A DNA stretch of 64,000 nucleotides from Tubulanus polymorphus (Eukaryota > Nemertea > Palaeonemertea > Tubulaniformes > Tubulanidae), in NCBI RefSeq assembly GCF_964204645.1, contig NC_134028.1:20062153-20126152 (forward strand), written 5' to 3'. Shown one piece after another: positions 36,400 through 46,699 of the stretch. The notes below the pieces were generated by a model that was not told the origin of the DNA, ran no database searches, and was given only the letters and a program-made list of their open reading frames with translations. Made by a program: the position numbers and the translations under genes. Each line of letters starts with the position of its first letter. The stretch's first letter is position 1.

Positions 36400-37200
36400 C
36401 CTTAACGTTCATACATATATCATTCGAGTCAAAAATTGTAGCATTCCTCATTGTAAGAATAAAAATCCCCCCGCCTACTGGAGTAAGGGGGTTGGCAATC
36501 TCCATGAGTTGCCTGGGGGTTGTTATTCTGGGGCAATTCGAAGGTGAGGTGTTATTTTTGGGGCTCATTTTGCGAAGGGTTATTGTCTGAGGGGTAATTT
36601 TGCGAAGGCTTTTTAGAAGGCTTGGGGGTAAGAACACTTGAGTTGGGGCTAATATCGCTTTGAGCGTTATGTTAGGATTTGAATAAGATCTACTAATTCG
36701 CTAATCACACACATGATTGTAACTAGTTACGAGCTTCCCGCTATCCGTGCAACGGTGGAGTGTCTGTGCCTTAATTAGGAGTGCGAGTAATGGGCAAGAC
36801 ACCCCAAACCTCTTCTTCTGATCCTAACCCACAGTGTTTAGTTAGAAACACAGTGTTTAGTTTGTTACAATATTTTCCACCATGTCACACATTTTGGTTT
36901 CCACGAAAAAATTATTTAGTTTCTACGTCGCAAAACATTTCGATCGGACAAAAGTTTAAAAAAAACCACAACCTAACCCGACATAAACCGCAATCTTTAA
37001 AATCAACTTCATTTCACCTTGAAAAATTGCATTATACAATCGCCTTTCCGCATTTTTAAATACAAATTTTGTGATTCAGAAAATATAGACTATTTTTACT
37101 GATCGAGCGCAATCAGGAACAAGGTCGAATTCTACACCAGCTCTCGGGGTCATAGTATAATCGAAAACATGTGTAATAAGTGCGGCCTTGCAATACAATA
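36400..37200. other. Spacer between inverted duplicons A and B
   Basis: About 0.8 kb with no recognised gene. A G-rich or C-rich stretch at 36460-36660 and an open plus-strand frame at 36781-37059 show no family motif. Confidence 0.5.
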
Positions 37201-37789
37201 AGTTTGAATGGTCGTGTGTTTGATGATGCTCTGTCTGTTCGGGCTACGGACAAGTTATTATTATTTTTTTCATTTTTATTATTCTTTATTTTGTGAACTG
37301 TGTAAATTCAAATTTCAGCGTCAGAAGATTATTTCGTCTTAACACCGTCCGCGGCGTAGTCAGACGGTACCCCTAGACTGTCATACAGTTAAAAATTCTT
37401 TAGATTTTCTCAAGTTAAAAATTTTTATCATGCAGATTCTTTCGGGCAAATCAAAATGTCGCAGAAACTTTTACACATGACTTGGATGATTCCTATAGAG
37501 GGTATCTGATCAAAGCCATCATCTACGAATAATCAATAGTCGGTTTGAATAGAACCTAACTCGTGATCAATACAATCAATGATTTTATTGATATTTACGA
37601 CTGTTTAAACGTTTGGCGTAATTAGTTTTTTCGCCGATTTTCCCCAAATTGAATTGAACAAGATCGCGTAAATTTCAACTGCATATACAGAAAACACACG
37701 ATATAGAATAGATTCTTATGTCAAAACTTCGAACTTTTCCAAGAGAGCCAATCCCGCAGTTTTTCACAGTTTTCAGTTCGATACTCCTG

Positions 37790-38255
37790 GGCCAAGTTCC
37801 ATAAAACTAGATCCATTTCCACAGTTTTGGATCCATTTCCACAGTTTTGGACCAAGTTCTGAAAACTTTCTTAGTACAGTTGTCCCGGTTCCACAGTCTT
37901 GGTGTAGACCTAATTTTTGGAACGAGTTCCACAGGAATGCACCTTCCTTACTTGTCGACCTAGTTCCGTACTGGGCCCATTCTACGGTTTTGGATCCAGT
38001 TCCACAGTTTTGGACATGTTTCTACAGTTGTAGAGCAAGTTCCACAATTCTGGACCTACTTTCTTCAGTTGTCGACGCAGTTCCATTGTTCTGTACCTAC
38101 TTTTACAGTTGTGTACCAAGTTCCACACAGTTGTTGTTGTTCTACAGTTGTTGATCCAGATACACCGTGTTTTGGACCTATATTTTATTCTACAGTTTTT
38201 CACACTTCAGGACTTGCTTACTTAGGAACCAGTTCCACAGCCCTGAACAAAGTTC
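37790..38255. repeat. Minisatellite array 2
   Basis: The same unit as at 35.0-35.7 kb in the opposite orientation (ccagttccacagttttggac). It is upstream of secreted-protein copy B. Confidence 0.88.
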
Positions 38256-38798
38256 TTAAGTTTGGTTTTACTTGAGTCAAGAGTTGAAATGAGTTCATTT
38301 TCAATTACTAGATTTACTGTGGAATTGTGGAACTGTGGAACCGGATGCAATTTGGTTAATATTTGAATATACAGTTCATAAACAAGCCTTTTACAAGATT
38401 TTATTCATGTGAGGATGAAAAATGTAAAACCTCCATCGTCCTTCAAATTCCCAGCAATATACAGTAGAAAAACAGGGGCAGACAGATTAAACAAAGCAAA
38501 AATAATCGAATCTATCCTGTAAATAGTTGGAATTGAATCTACTGAGTGGGATATATAATGTGAAATCGTTCAGCAACTTCTGATCAAATATTATTCATCC
38601 CAAAATATGTATAAAACTGGCAGAATTCAATCGACAAAATGAGACATTCGTCAGTCACTTCAACAGCACGTTAAATCTCAACACATCATACAGGTAATAT
38701 CTGTAGTTCTGAAACAGCCGGGGACCAGTCTCCAGTTCTGACACTGCCGGACACCAGTCTCTATTTCTATGATCTGATTGCAGTTTTCCAGAGACAAC

Positions 38799-39343
38799 AT
38801 GAAATTGATCAGTTTTTTGTTAGTTTTTCTGGCGGTTTTCTGGGTTTCAACCGATGCCATTGATGAAAGTACATGTAGCGAGGAAAATAAATATCTGCCT
38901 ATAAAGAGGAAACGCTGTATCGTCAAAGCGTTTCTTCAATCGTATGTCATATGAAGAGTTAATCCATCGCAGCTACATTCATGAACCTAAAGTCTGCAAA
39001 CATCCTTGGTCCAACGTGCAGTTGATATTCCTCATGGAAAGTCGAATTAACGGAAATACCTCTCAGTATCTGAAACAAATCTCTGAAGATGGGTTTAAGT
39101 ATTCAACCCGAAACGTTAGAATCAAATAATAACTGTTGTTTAAGATCTATATTGTTACGCATCTATATTTTACGCAATTATATTCAAGACTGGAAATAGT
39201 GCCAATTATTTATAACATGTTAGTATTCTTATAATCATGATTTACACTGTTGTAACTTCATCGATTTCGCAAGAAACAATGTGAAAGATCAAAGAAAAAA
39301 TTTGAAATCTTTGATAACAGCCTTGAAACAACTGGGAAACTAG
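38799..39343 (+). pseudogene. Small secreted protein, copy B (donor lost, exon 2 mostly deleted)
   Basis: Exon 1 keeps the start MKLISFLLVFLAVFWVSTDA and IDESTC. The splice donor cgcaag|gtaaat of copy C is here agcgaggaaaat, without a GT. Translation therefore reads into the former intron and stops at 38954, giving a 51-codon frame. Only the last part of exon 2 survives (39263-39343), cut by frameshifts. A TATA box (gtataaaact) and a 5'UTR donor are kept, so a short transcript may still be made. Confidence 0.75.
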
Positions 39344-39619
39344 AAAACCAGAAAATGCCATGGAAATGATGGATAATTCGAGCAACATTCTATCATACTA
39401 GAAAATTTATGTTCTAATTCTATAGTTTTCGCGTTTCCTTGTTCTATGCGATTACAATTTGTGTCAATGTTTGAAAATGCGAAAAAATAATTCTTAATCG
39501 GCATTAGAAATGAATGTAGTGATGTATTGATTTCATTGACGGTTCGCAGTTTACAGTTCCCCCAGAAACCGGTGGGCAGATGATAAGTACCCGCGAACCT
39601 GTTAGCAGGTGATGTTTTA

Positions 39620-40070
39620 ACACTGGTATTTTAGTTTACACAGTTCACGTGTCCCCTAACGCTTACACGGTATGTACGGTATATATCCCGTGATCAAACA
39701 CACGATCATTTAGACAAACGTCATATTCTGTTGCAAGTCATAACAACTGATTACACATTGTATTACACAATTATTCGATTGAGAGCTAGTGTAGAATTCA
39801 ATCTTGCGCCTGATCGAATTCGATCTGCAATATAGTCTAGATTTTCTGAATAACAATATTGCTGTAAAAGAATCTGCGCAAATGCAGGAACTGTTGAAAT
39901 GCGATTGTATAATGCAGTTTTTCAAGGTGAAATGAAGGTGATTTTAAAGATTGCGGTTTATTTCGGGTTTGGTTGTAATATCAACAGTATGCTCTGCCTT
40001 GCCCCCGGAGGTGACACGATGAAAAAATATCCTTATTTGATAGAACGATGACCACACTCAAACGTGTTGA
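39620..40070. other. Junction between duplicon B and the foldback element
   Basis: It contains a block (39635-39740) also found at 35.88-36.0 and, inverted, at 40.82-40.92. No gene is seen. Confidence 0.5.
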
Positions 40071-40072
40071 AC

Positions 40073-40288
40073 GGATAATAATATAAAATCCCACTATTTA
40101 CTGATTAAAAGAATTTAAAAACCAGAATTTATTTATTAAATCTAAAATATTTAAAAGACACGACGTTTCGATCTCACCCTAGAGATCATCGTCAGGTGTG
40201 ATCATCGTCACACCTGACGATGATCTCTAGGGTGAGATCGAAACGTCGTGTCTTTTGAATATTTTAATGGGATTTTATATTATTATCC
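40073..40288. mobile_element. Foldback element with 56-base near-perfect inner palindrome
   Basis: The outer ends share ggataataatataaaatccc inverted. The inner arms (about 40147-40204 and 40206-40265) are almost perfect complements and contain gacgtttcgatctcacccta and its reverse. The motif cctgacgatgatctctaggg followed by gtgagatcgaaacgtc therefore occurs on both strands. Confidence 0.8.
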
Positions 40289-40369
40289 TTATTTATTCTT
40301 ACAAGAAGGAATTCTCGACCGGAGTTTTCGACCGGAATGTCATATACATGACATGAACGTAAAGGGCGG

Positions 40370-40960
40370 TGCTCACGTGATTTTAAAGGGGGGTACTTCA
40401 TTGGGGTGTTAGATTATAATTCCAAATGCGTGATCGATCCACAAGTAGTTAATCTTATGCTCGATTCAGGTAACATTCCATTATAATCAACGTAATCATT
40501 GAAACAAAATGAGAATCATACAATATTTCGGCTACTTTCTATACATAAAGGATTAGTAACATATATTTGGAGGATTTAATGGATATTAGGTAGTCACGGA
40601 ATCGGTCTTTGACTGACAAATGGCGCTGATCTCCTTGATAATCTGTATAACCACCTCGTCCATAGATTAAGGGGTTAGGGGAAATTGGCTACCATCAAAA
40701 AACAAGCATTTCGCTCGAACGAAAAACGTGTCGTTCCCACGAGGAACTTTTCGTTAGAACGAAAAAAATGCCGTTCCCACGAAAACATTTCGTTCGAATG
40801 AAAAAGATTAACGAAATAATCTTGTAACACAATATGACGTTTGTCTAAATGATCGCTTGTTTGCTCGTGGGGTATATACCGTGCTAGCGTTAGGGACAAG
40901 TGAACTGTGTGAACTCAAATATCAGCGTTTAAACATAATTTTGTCTCAACACCGTCCGGG
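40370..40960. repeat. Inverted copy of the 35.9-36.4 kb block
   Basis: It reads in reverse the sequence at 35.88-36.38, including the ttcgttcgaacgaaa / cgttcccacga motifs at 40695-40810, which are repeated several times here. No gene is seen. Confidence 0.7.
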
Positions 40961-41364
40961 GCTTAGTCAGACGGTACCCCTAGACTGCCTCAGTCCCTCC
41001 CGTTTTTGCAATTTTTAATCATGCAGATTTTCGGCAAATTCAAAATGTGGCAGAAACTTCTAGACATGACTTGTATTGTTTCCTATAGGGAGGGGATTTG
41101 ATTAAACCTATTATTGTCATCTAATTGATACGAATAATTAATGGTGGATTTGAATATAACCTAGGTACAATATATATAACTGAGGTACATACAAAGTTGC
41201 TATCCCACCAGATGGCCTGACGAGCAGTAGGTTTCCGCTGTCAAAATAAGTTCATTTTCAATCTTTGAACTGAATTTTAGACTCCCTAATCCATATGTTA
41301 TCACAGCGCCCATCAAATATGTAAAACTTTCATTCTTCAAATCGAAAGACTTCTCGTCGATTTA

Positions 41365-41700
41365 TTTCTACAGTTGTGGATCCAGTTACACGATTTTGGA
41401 CCTGCTTCTACAGTTTTCGATCCAGTTATACAGTGCTGGACCTATTCGACAGTTGTGGACCCAATTCCACACTTCTAGACCCACTTCTATATGTGGACCC
41501 AGTTCCACACTTCTGGACATACTTCTACAGTCCACAGTAATCTGGACCTTCTTCGACATGATTACCCAGTTCCACACTGTCTTCTAAACCTACTTCTGCA
41601 GTTGTGGGCCCAGTTTCACAGTTGTGGATCTACTTCATAGTTGTGGACCCAGGTCCACATTTCTAGGCCTACTTCGACAGTGTTGTGGATCTGGTATGGT
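41365..41700. repeat. Minisatellite array 3
   Basis: The same cagttgtggacccagttcca-type unit as arrays 1 and 2. A second short block of it lies at 41945-42035. Both are upstream of secreted-protein copy C. Confidence 0.88.
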
Positions 41701-42344
41701 TGCTAATGTTAACCAGTGTTGCGGTTGTGTCATTTCTCCAGTATCGGGTTTCTGTTAAAATCTTCTTACTGTTATTGTTTTACGTGTGACGCAAGCATAA
41801 ACGCAGGTTGTCTGATAATAGCGACACTGGCCATGAACTCCAGTTTCCGTACATTACTTGTTGCTATAGTTTAACCACTGAAATAACTGAAGCTCAATAA
41901 TATTCCTGAAAGCCCATAAATATAATTCATGAAAGCCGCATAATAGATCCAGTTCTGGACCTACTTCTACAGTTTTTGACCAAGTTCCACACTTCTAGAC
42001 TTGTTTCTAGGATCCATTTACACTGTCCTGGACAAAGTACCTAAGTTCAGTTGAATTTGACTCAAGAGTTAAAATGAGTTTATCTTTTATGGGTTTAGTT
42101 AAAATGAGTTTATTATCAATAAGTTTGACTCTTTTGTGGAATTGTGGATTGAAAATGTAAAACCTCCATCGTCCTTCAAATTTCCAGCAATATACAGTAG
42201 AAAAACAGATGCAGACAGATTAAACAAAGCAGAAATAATCGAATCTCGATCCTGTAAATAGTTGGTATTAGATCTACTGAGTGGGATGTTTAATGTGAAG
42301 CCGTTCAGCAACTTCTGATCAAATATTATTCAGCCCAAAATATG

Positions 42345-42350
42345 TATAAA
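42345..42350 (+). promoter_or_regulatory. TATA box of secreted-protein copy C
   Basis: The sequence tatgtataaaactcg stands about 25-30 bases before a conserved block (attcaatcgac) that begins the probable 5'UTR exon, which ends at a strong donor at 42430. The same spacing is kept in copy B near 38.61 kb. Confidence 0.6.
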
Positions 42351-42547
42351 ACTCGCATGATTCAATCGACAACTGAAACATTCGTCAGTCGCTTTGATAT
42401 CACGTTAAATCTCAAACAAACATTAAACAGGTAAGATCACTCATGATATCTGTAGTTCTGAAACAGCCGGGGACCAGTCTCCAGTTCTGACACTGCCGGA
42501 AACCAGTCTCTATTTCTATGATCTGATTACAGTTTTACGGAGACAAC

Positions 42548-43078
42548 ATGAAATTGATCAGTTTTTTTGTGGTTTTTCTGGCGGTTTTCTGGGTTTCAAC
42601 CGATGCCATTGATGAAAGCACATGTCGCAAGGTAAATATCTGTCTATAAAGAGAAAACGCCGTATAGTCAAAAAGCGTTTTTCAATCCTATCACGTGTGT
42701 TAATCCATCGCAGCTACACTCACTATAACCTCTTAATATTCTTATAATCTCAGTATTGTATTTAAAGGGCTTTCCGGGAAATAGCAGTTTCAATTATGTG
42801 TTTGGTTTCATCGACAGGTATCATCTCTTGCTGTCGAACATTACGGCAAGGCCATATCGGGACCACTGAGCAAATTAGATTGCGAAACTATCGTCAACAG
42901 CAAGATCTTGGACGATCTAAAGTTAAAAGGTTCACAACTACCTAGCGTTTTGGCGAAAGTATTTCAGTCAAAACAAGGCAAATCGCTGATTATCGATTAC
43001 GTAAGAAAAAATGCCAAAGATCTAAGAAACAATTTGAAATCTCTGAAAAATGCATTGAAAAAAAATAAAGAAAACTAG
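42548..43078 (+). CDS. Small secreted protein, copy C (intact), family unknown
   Basis: I do not recognise the family. A 5'UTR exon (about 42372-42430) is followed by coding exons 42533-42631 (ATG 42548) and 42818-43078 (TAG), with GT..AG borders and phase 0. An AATAAA is near 43211. The 114-residue product has a strong signal peptide (MKLISFFVVFLAVFWVSTDA, cleavage likely before IDES). The mature part of about 94 residues has two cysteines, one in each exon (STCRK and KLDCETIV), a conserved KAISGPLSKL block and a strongly basic, helix-prone tail (KNAKDLRNNLKSLKNALKK). It could be an extracellular effector, a hormone-like or a reproductive protein; nothing in the sequence decides. Two decayed paralogues lie within 9 kb. 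Confidence 0.75.
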
Positions 43079-43429
43079 AAAAAGTATTTAGAAATGATGG
43101 ATAATTTGACCGGCATCGCATTATACTAGAAGATGTATGTTCTAATTCTGTAGGTTTCGCGTTTCCTTGTTCTATACGATTCAAATTTGTATCAGTGCTT
43201 GAAAATACAAATAAATAATTCTTTTGGCATTAGAAATGAATTTAGTGATGTATTGATTTCATTGACGATTCGCAGTTTACAGTTCTCCAGAAAGGGGTGT
43301 GCGGATATTACTTACAAGTACCCGGGAACCTCTTAGCAGGTGATACTTACGAGCTTCCAGTTGTTTCAGACGGTGTCCAATACATAGGACAAGTTTATAT
43401 TGCCGTAACGCTACCTAGCATGTAATAAG

Positions 43430-43643
43430 AAGAGTTTTTCGTCCCAGCAGCTAGTACCACTGTAACCCTAGTGGTTCTTAAGAGACGGCCAAGGCCTTTT
43501 TATAGGTTGATAAGGCTCACAACCTGACAGAGTTACCAGAGCTGAGTCCATGCATGTGTCTCGACAGCCAACGCCAGATGTGGTTTCGATCTAGGGATCT
43601 CTTGGTTCCCAGTCCTCCACTCAAACAACTGCATGAGACCCCA
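43430..43643 (-). mobile_element. tRNA-derived SINE candidate
   Basis: Read in reverse, a head of about 70 bases has an A-box-like tgcagttgtttgagtgg and a B-box-like gatcgaaac at tRNA spacing. It is followed by a unique body ending near ctgctgggacgaaaa. No coding capacity. The call rests on the two promoter boxes only. Confidence 0.45.
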
Positions 43644-45400
43644 ATCCCAACAATAACAAGTAATTCGGTTCATCTGGATAAGAAAAAACAAATTAAACAG
43701 TTTAGAAACGCCAGAAAAAAGATATAACTTTCAACTTGACATGTTCAGTAAGAGAGCTGATACCTGTAGGTGTGGCCGATGTGTGGGCGTGTCTTCCAGC
43801 TGTCGCTAACAGCTGTGTCTGGCTGTACGGCAACGAACGCCATTTTTTACATTCTTGTTCGCTGAGATATTTCTGACAGACGAGTGAATTAAACCTGAAG
43901 GCGTCCGGCCGGTATTAAATACTGTGACAGTGGTTTCTCTTTTGAGACGAGGTTTAACTGAGCCCGACTGTAAATCAACTGTTATAAAATCTCCCACAAA
44001 GCAATGCGAACGGGAAATAAGTCTGAAAATCGAATTACCTATAAACAATATCGATATCAACTCGCAAAACACTCAAATATGAAAATCTTTTCCTAGTTTC
44101 ATCTTTCACGTCAAACATCGAAGCCATATCGAACGGGAGATTATTGTTCTGTCGCGTGCAATAGACATGCGCAATGGAACATACCGTAAACGGTTCGAAT
44201 CCAATCATCTGAGGATTCCTCGGAAGTTTCCAATCCCGAATATAGACTTCCTACAACAACTTTCCAAGTTCTGTCCATCCCATGTAAATAGTTTTCCTCG
44301 GGATTTTATGGGTTTTAGAATTATTCTTTAACCATTTTTGTTATCAATCCCATACCCTCGGCCAATCAAAATTAACGGCTTAACTATTTTGCAGATATAC
44401 ATTTCATTTTTACAATATGATAATAGGCGTACTAGCAAAGTAGATAGAGTGATAATTGAAAATGCCATTTAAAATAGGTAGAATTTCCCCCAATCTGTTC
44501 CAGGAGTCAACTTTGTCAAAAGCCGCCATCTTTTGTGTCCCGGACTTGTAGCCGCCGATAATTGACCAGCTCCTGGCGCCACCTTTATCATCTTCGCCGT
44601 CGTTCCACCAAAAGGCAAGAAGAATGTTGACCAGTGACCAGTCAGGTATGGCGTGAAATGTGGTGAAAATTAATGAATTGAGTCAGATCTCTGATGTTAC
44701 ACAGTTTACTCACTATGCGCTACAGGCATTTACTTTATTGAGTACAGATTATATAATCAGCATTTCAAATGAAAATTTTACAAATGAAATACATTTGTAT
44801 TTTGAAGAACATCAACCAAATACTGGTAATTTACAGATCGATTATATGAAATACATTATAATTGGAAAGCATCAACCAAATACTGGTAATTAACCGATTG
44901 ATGATATATAAGTGTTTTGGTGCAACTAAAAGATCTATTGATTGATTTCGTGTGTCAGTAATTCATGAATCCTATCACATGTACATTATAACTAGATCTG
45001 TGTTCAGTTGGTTCTTTTAGTCTACGAGAGGTAAACTGACTGGGTTGGTTGTGATTATTAGCGGCACATGCTAATTGGTCGGTATCTACGCCTTACAATA
45101 GAATAAGCGATTACGATACTTTGACAGTAACTGTTTGTAACTCTAAGCGAAACTGCGTCTTGCATTTTGTTTCGCTGTCGCATCCGAAGTTTGGATGGTA
45201 ACACGAGATCAGCGTTCTCAATACACATCTATCCGAAAGTGTTTTGTAATTTTGCGGGTATAGCTTTGCTCTTCGTCGGGTACTATAATTTCCTATTCTT
45301 TTCACTGAGAAACACAGCTCTTTTGAAGGACGATTAACTATGAAATGGACCCGCGCCATTTACATCCGTCGTTATTTCGATGTCTTAGTTTGATCGCATC
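43644..45400. other. Interval without a recognised gene
   Basis: Open frames at 43806-44072 (minus), 44660-44893 (plus) and 45111-45359 (minus) show no known domain and lack clear exon borders. A 60-base tandem duplication (atcaaccaaatactggtaat) occurs at 44811 and 44871 and accounts for the repeat in the 44660 frame. Confidence 0.5.
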
Positions 45401-45401
45401 C

Positions 45402-45524
45402 ATGAAGAAAATTGATTTCAGAAAAATCCGTTTAAAATGTTGCAAACTCTGCACCCTCTGTATTCTGATTGCTATTGTGGTAGTCAACTATAAACGTTAT
45501 CGAGTGATGATGAACCAGGTTTGA
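45402..45524 (+). CDS. Short frame resembling a type II membrane protein start
   Basis: A 40-codon ATG frame encodes a basic N-terminus (MKKIDFRKIRLKCC), a hydrophobic segment (LCTLCILIAIVVV) and then a basic stretch (YKRYR). A possible donor (aaccag|gtttga) ends it. This is the usual layout of a first exon of a Golgi type II enzyme, but I find no following exon before the Ly6 gene on the other strand. It may be chance. Confidence 0.25.
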   Translation: MKKIDFRKIRLKCCKLCTLCILIAIVVVNYKRYRVMMNQV

Positions 45525-45575
45525 AAATAAATAGTCAGCCTAAAAAGCAACCTAACTTTCAGTCTCGAATTTCAC

Positions 45576-46599
45576 TTATCTAGAAAACAACCAAACACCG
45601 GAAACAACCATAACGAATATTATCATATCTATACTATAGATGGGAGCGCTATTGCATTCGTCGGTGGTGCAGCATTTCGGTTCAACAGACTTAGTGCTGT
45701 TTGGTAGAGGATATTCGCTTTTACAATTTTTGAAACAGCCCCGAATAAACACTGAACTTTCGTATTGCAATTTCTGAAATGAAACGAACAGTAACGAATT
45801 CTGAAACCGATGAACGTATCAACGAAATTCACCGGGGTGATTACTGTAAATCATTACTTACCCCGCACTGATAACCGCGGCTGAGGGGACACGTTGTGCT
45901 ATGAACATCATCGCTGGTTTCACAGCCGTCGGTAAAATATGACCGTTTTCCGATGTCGTTTGTGATGTTTCTTTTCAAAAGAACTGAAACAGATGAAACA
46001 AATTAACTGTCGGGGGGCTCAACAGATTAGGCACGAATGACGCCAGTAAGTTTGTTTTTAAGTTGGGCGTCGTTATTTTGTCTCCGCTTGTTAGGAAGAT
46101 GCGTCACAATACTGCATTGAAAATGTCTACATCTATATTGATTTCGATTAAAAAATGCGAATAAAGATAAACTTACTACTGTCAATAGCAAATTGTTTCA
46201 TCGCATCATATACTGCCTTATAACCGTCTTTATGATATTCACAATCGTAGCATCTCATTACAGTTGCTGTCACTGAAAATAAGGATAACTGAGATTTAGA
46301 AAAAATTAGATGAAATACTTACCGTCAATAGCGAACTGTTTCATTGTATTATATTCTGCCTTATAACGGCTTTTATACACACGAGAGTGGCATGTCAGAC
46401 TTTAAACAACTGTTGTCGAAAACGAAGATGATATGAGATGAAATAAAAAAAAACAATTGAGATGAAATGAGTTTTTACGAATTAAGCTGCATTTGAAGTG
46501 GACAGTATATTGTGGGGCTGGCTAAAATACAAACTCACCCTGAGCAAACAGAACCAGTAAAGCTGTCGCGACCGTAAACATAATCTGTAACTGATTCAT
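45576..46599 (-). CDS. Ly6/uPAR (three-finger) protein, probably GPI-anchored
   Basis: Four coding exons: 46539-46599, 46177-46272, 45862-45983 and 45576-45773. Borders and phases agree and give 158 residues. The signal peptide is MNQLQIMFTVATALLVLF. The mature part opens with MRCYDCEY, has GCETSDD, TTCPLS and YQCG in the middle, and ends with GCFKNC and the hallmark CCTTDECN. A C-terminal hydrophobic tail (MIIFVMVVSGVWLFS) fits a GPI-anchor signal. Ly6/uPAR proteins act at the cell surface as receptor modulators or ligands; the partner here is unknown. A decayed duplicate of exon 2 lies in intron 1. Confidence 0.9.
46321..46395 (-). pseudogene. Decayed duplicate of Ly6 exon 2
   Basis: The sequence encodes LTCHSRVYKSRYKAEY and ends NTMKQFAID with a good donor, closely matching exon 2 (MRCYDCEYHKDGYKAVY, DAMKQFAID). 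It has lost the second finger cysteine, has a stop just upstream in frame, and has no acceptor that joins exon 1 in phase. It is probably not spliced in. Confidence 0.7.
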
Positions 46600-46699
46600 C
46601 CTGCTATGTTCCGTCTGTCGTCTGTCACTTGTAGACCTGCTGTCGTCTGTCAACATGGGTTTGCGCTGTTTTATGGCGCTCTCTTCCCCCGGACACCAT

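Larger units (their letters stand above)
33400..36400 (-). repeat. Secreted-protein duplicon A (inverted)
   Basis: In reverse it carries, in order, an upstream block shared with 37.2-37.7 and 40.8-41.2 kb, a minisatellite, the TATA region, exon 1, exon 2 and a 3' block (gaaccgtcaatgaaatc). It is inverted relative to the duplicon at 37.2-39.6 kb, with a spacer of roughly 1 kb. The sequence at 35.88-36.38 also recurs inverted at 40.37-40.92. Confidence 0.75.
37200..39620 (+). repeat. Secreted-protein duplicon B
   Basis: It has the same order of blocks as duplicon A, on the plus strand: gtagtcagacggtacccctag block at 37.36, minisatellite, TATA region at 38.6, exon 1, intron, remnant of exon 2 and the 3' block at 39.54. 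It shares with A, but not C, an intron insert of about 200 bases (38955-39120). Confidence 0.75.
40820..43320 (+). repeat. Secreted-protein duplicon C
   Basis: Direct copy of duplicon B: gtagtcagacggtacccctag-like block at 40.96, minisatellite segments, TATA region, three exons and 3' block at 43.26. It is the only one whose gene is intact. Confidence 0.75.

Noticed and set aside
40210-40250. Hammerhead ribozyme core (CTGACGA, hairpin, GAAA) in the 40.2-kb foldback
   Set aside because: The core motif and a stem-II-like hairpin are present, but the closing pair next to the core does not form and no stem III with a cleavage triplet can be drawn. The resemblance follows from the palindrome.
43806-44072. 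88-codon minus-strand frame as an exon
   Set aside because: No known domain, no clear acceptor or donor at sensible places, and adjacent frames do not extend it.
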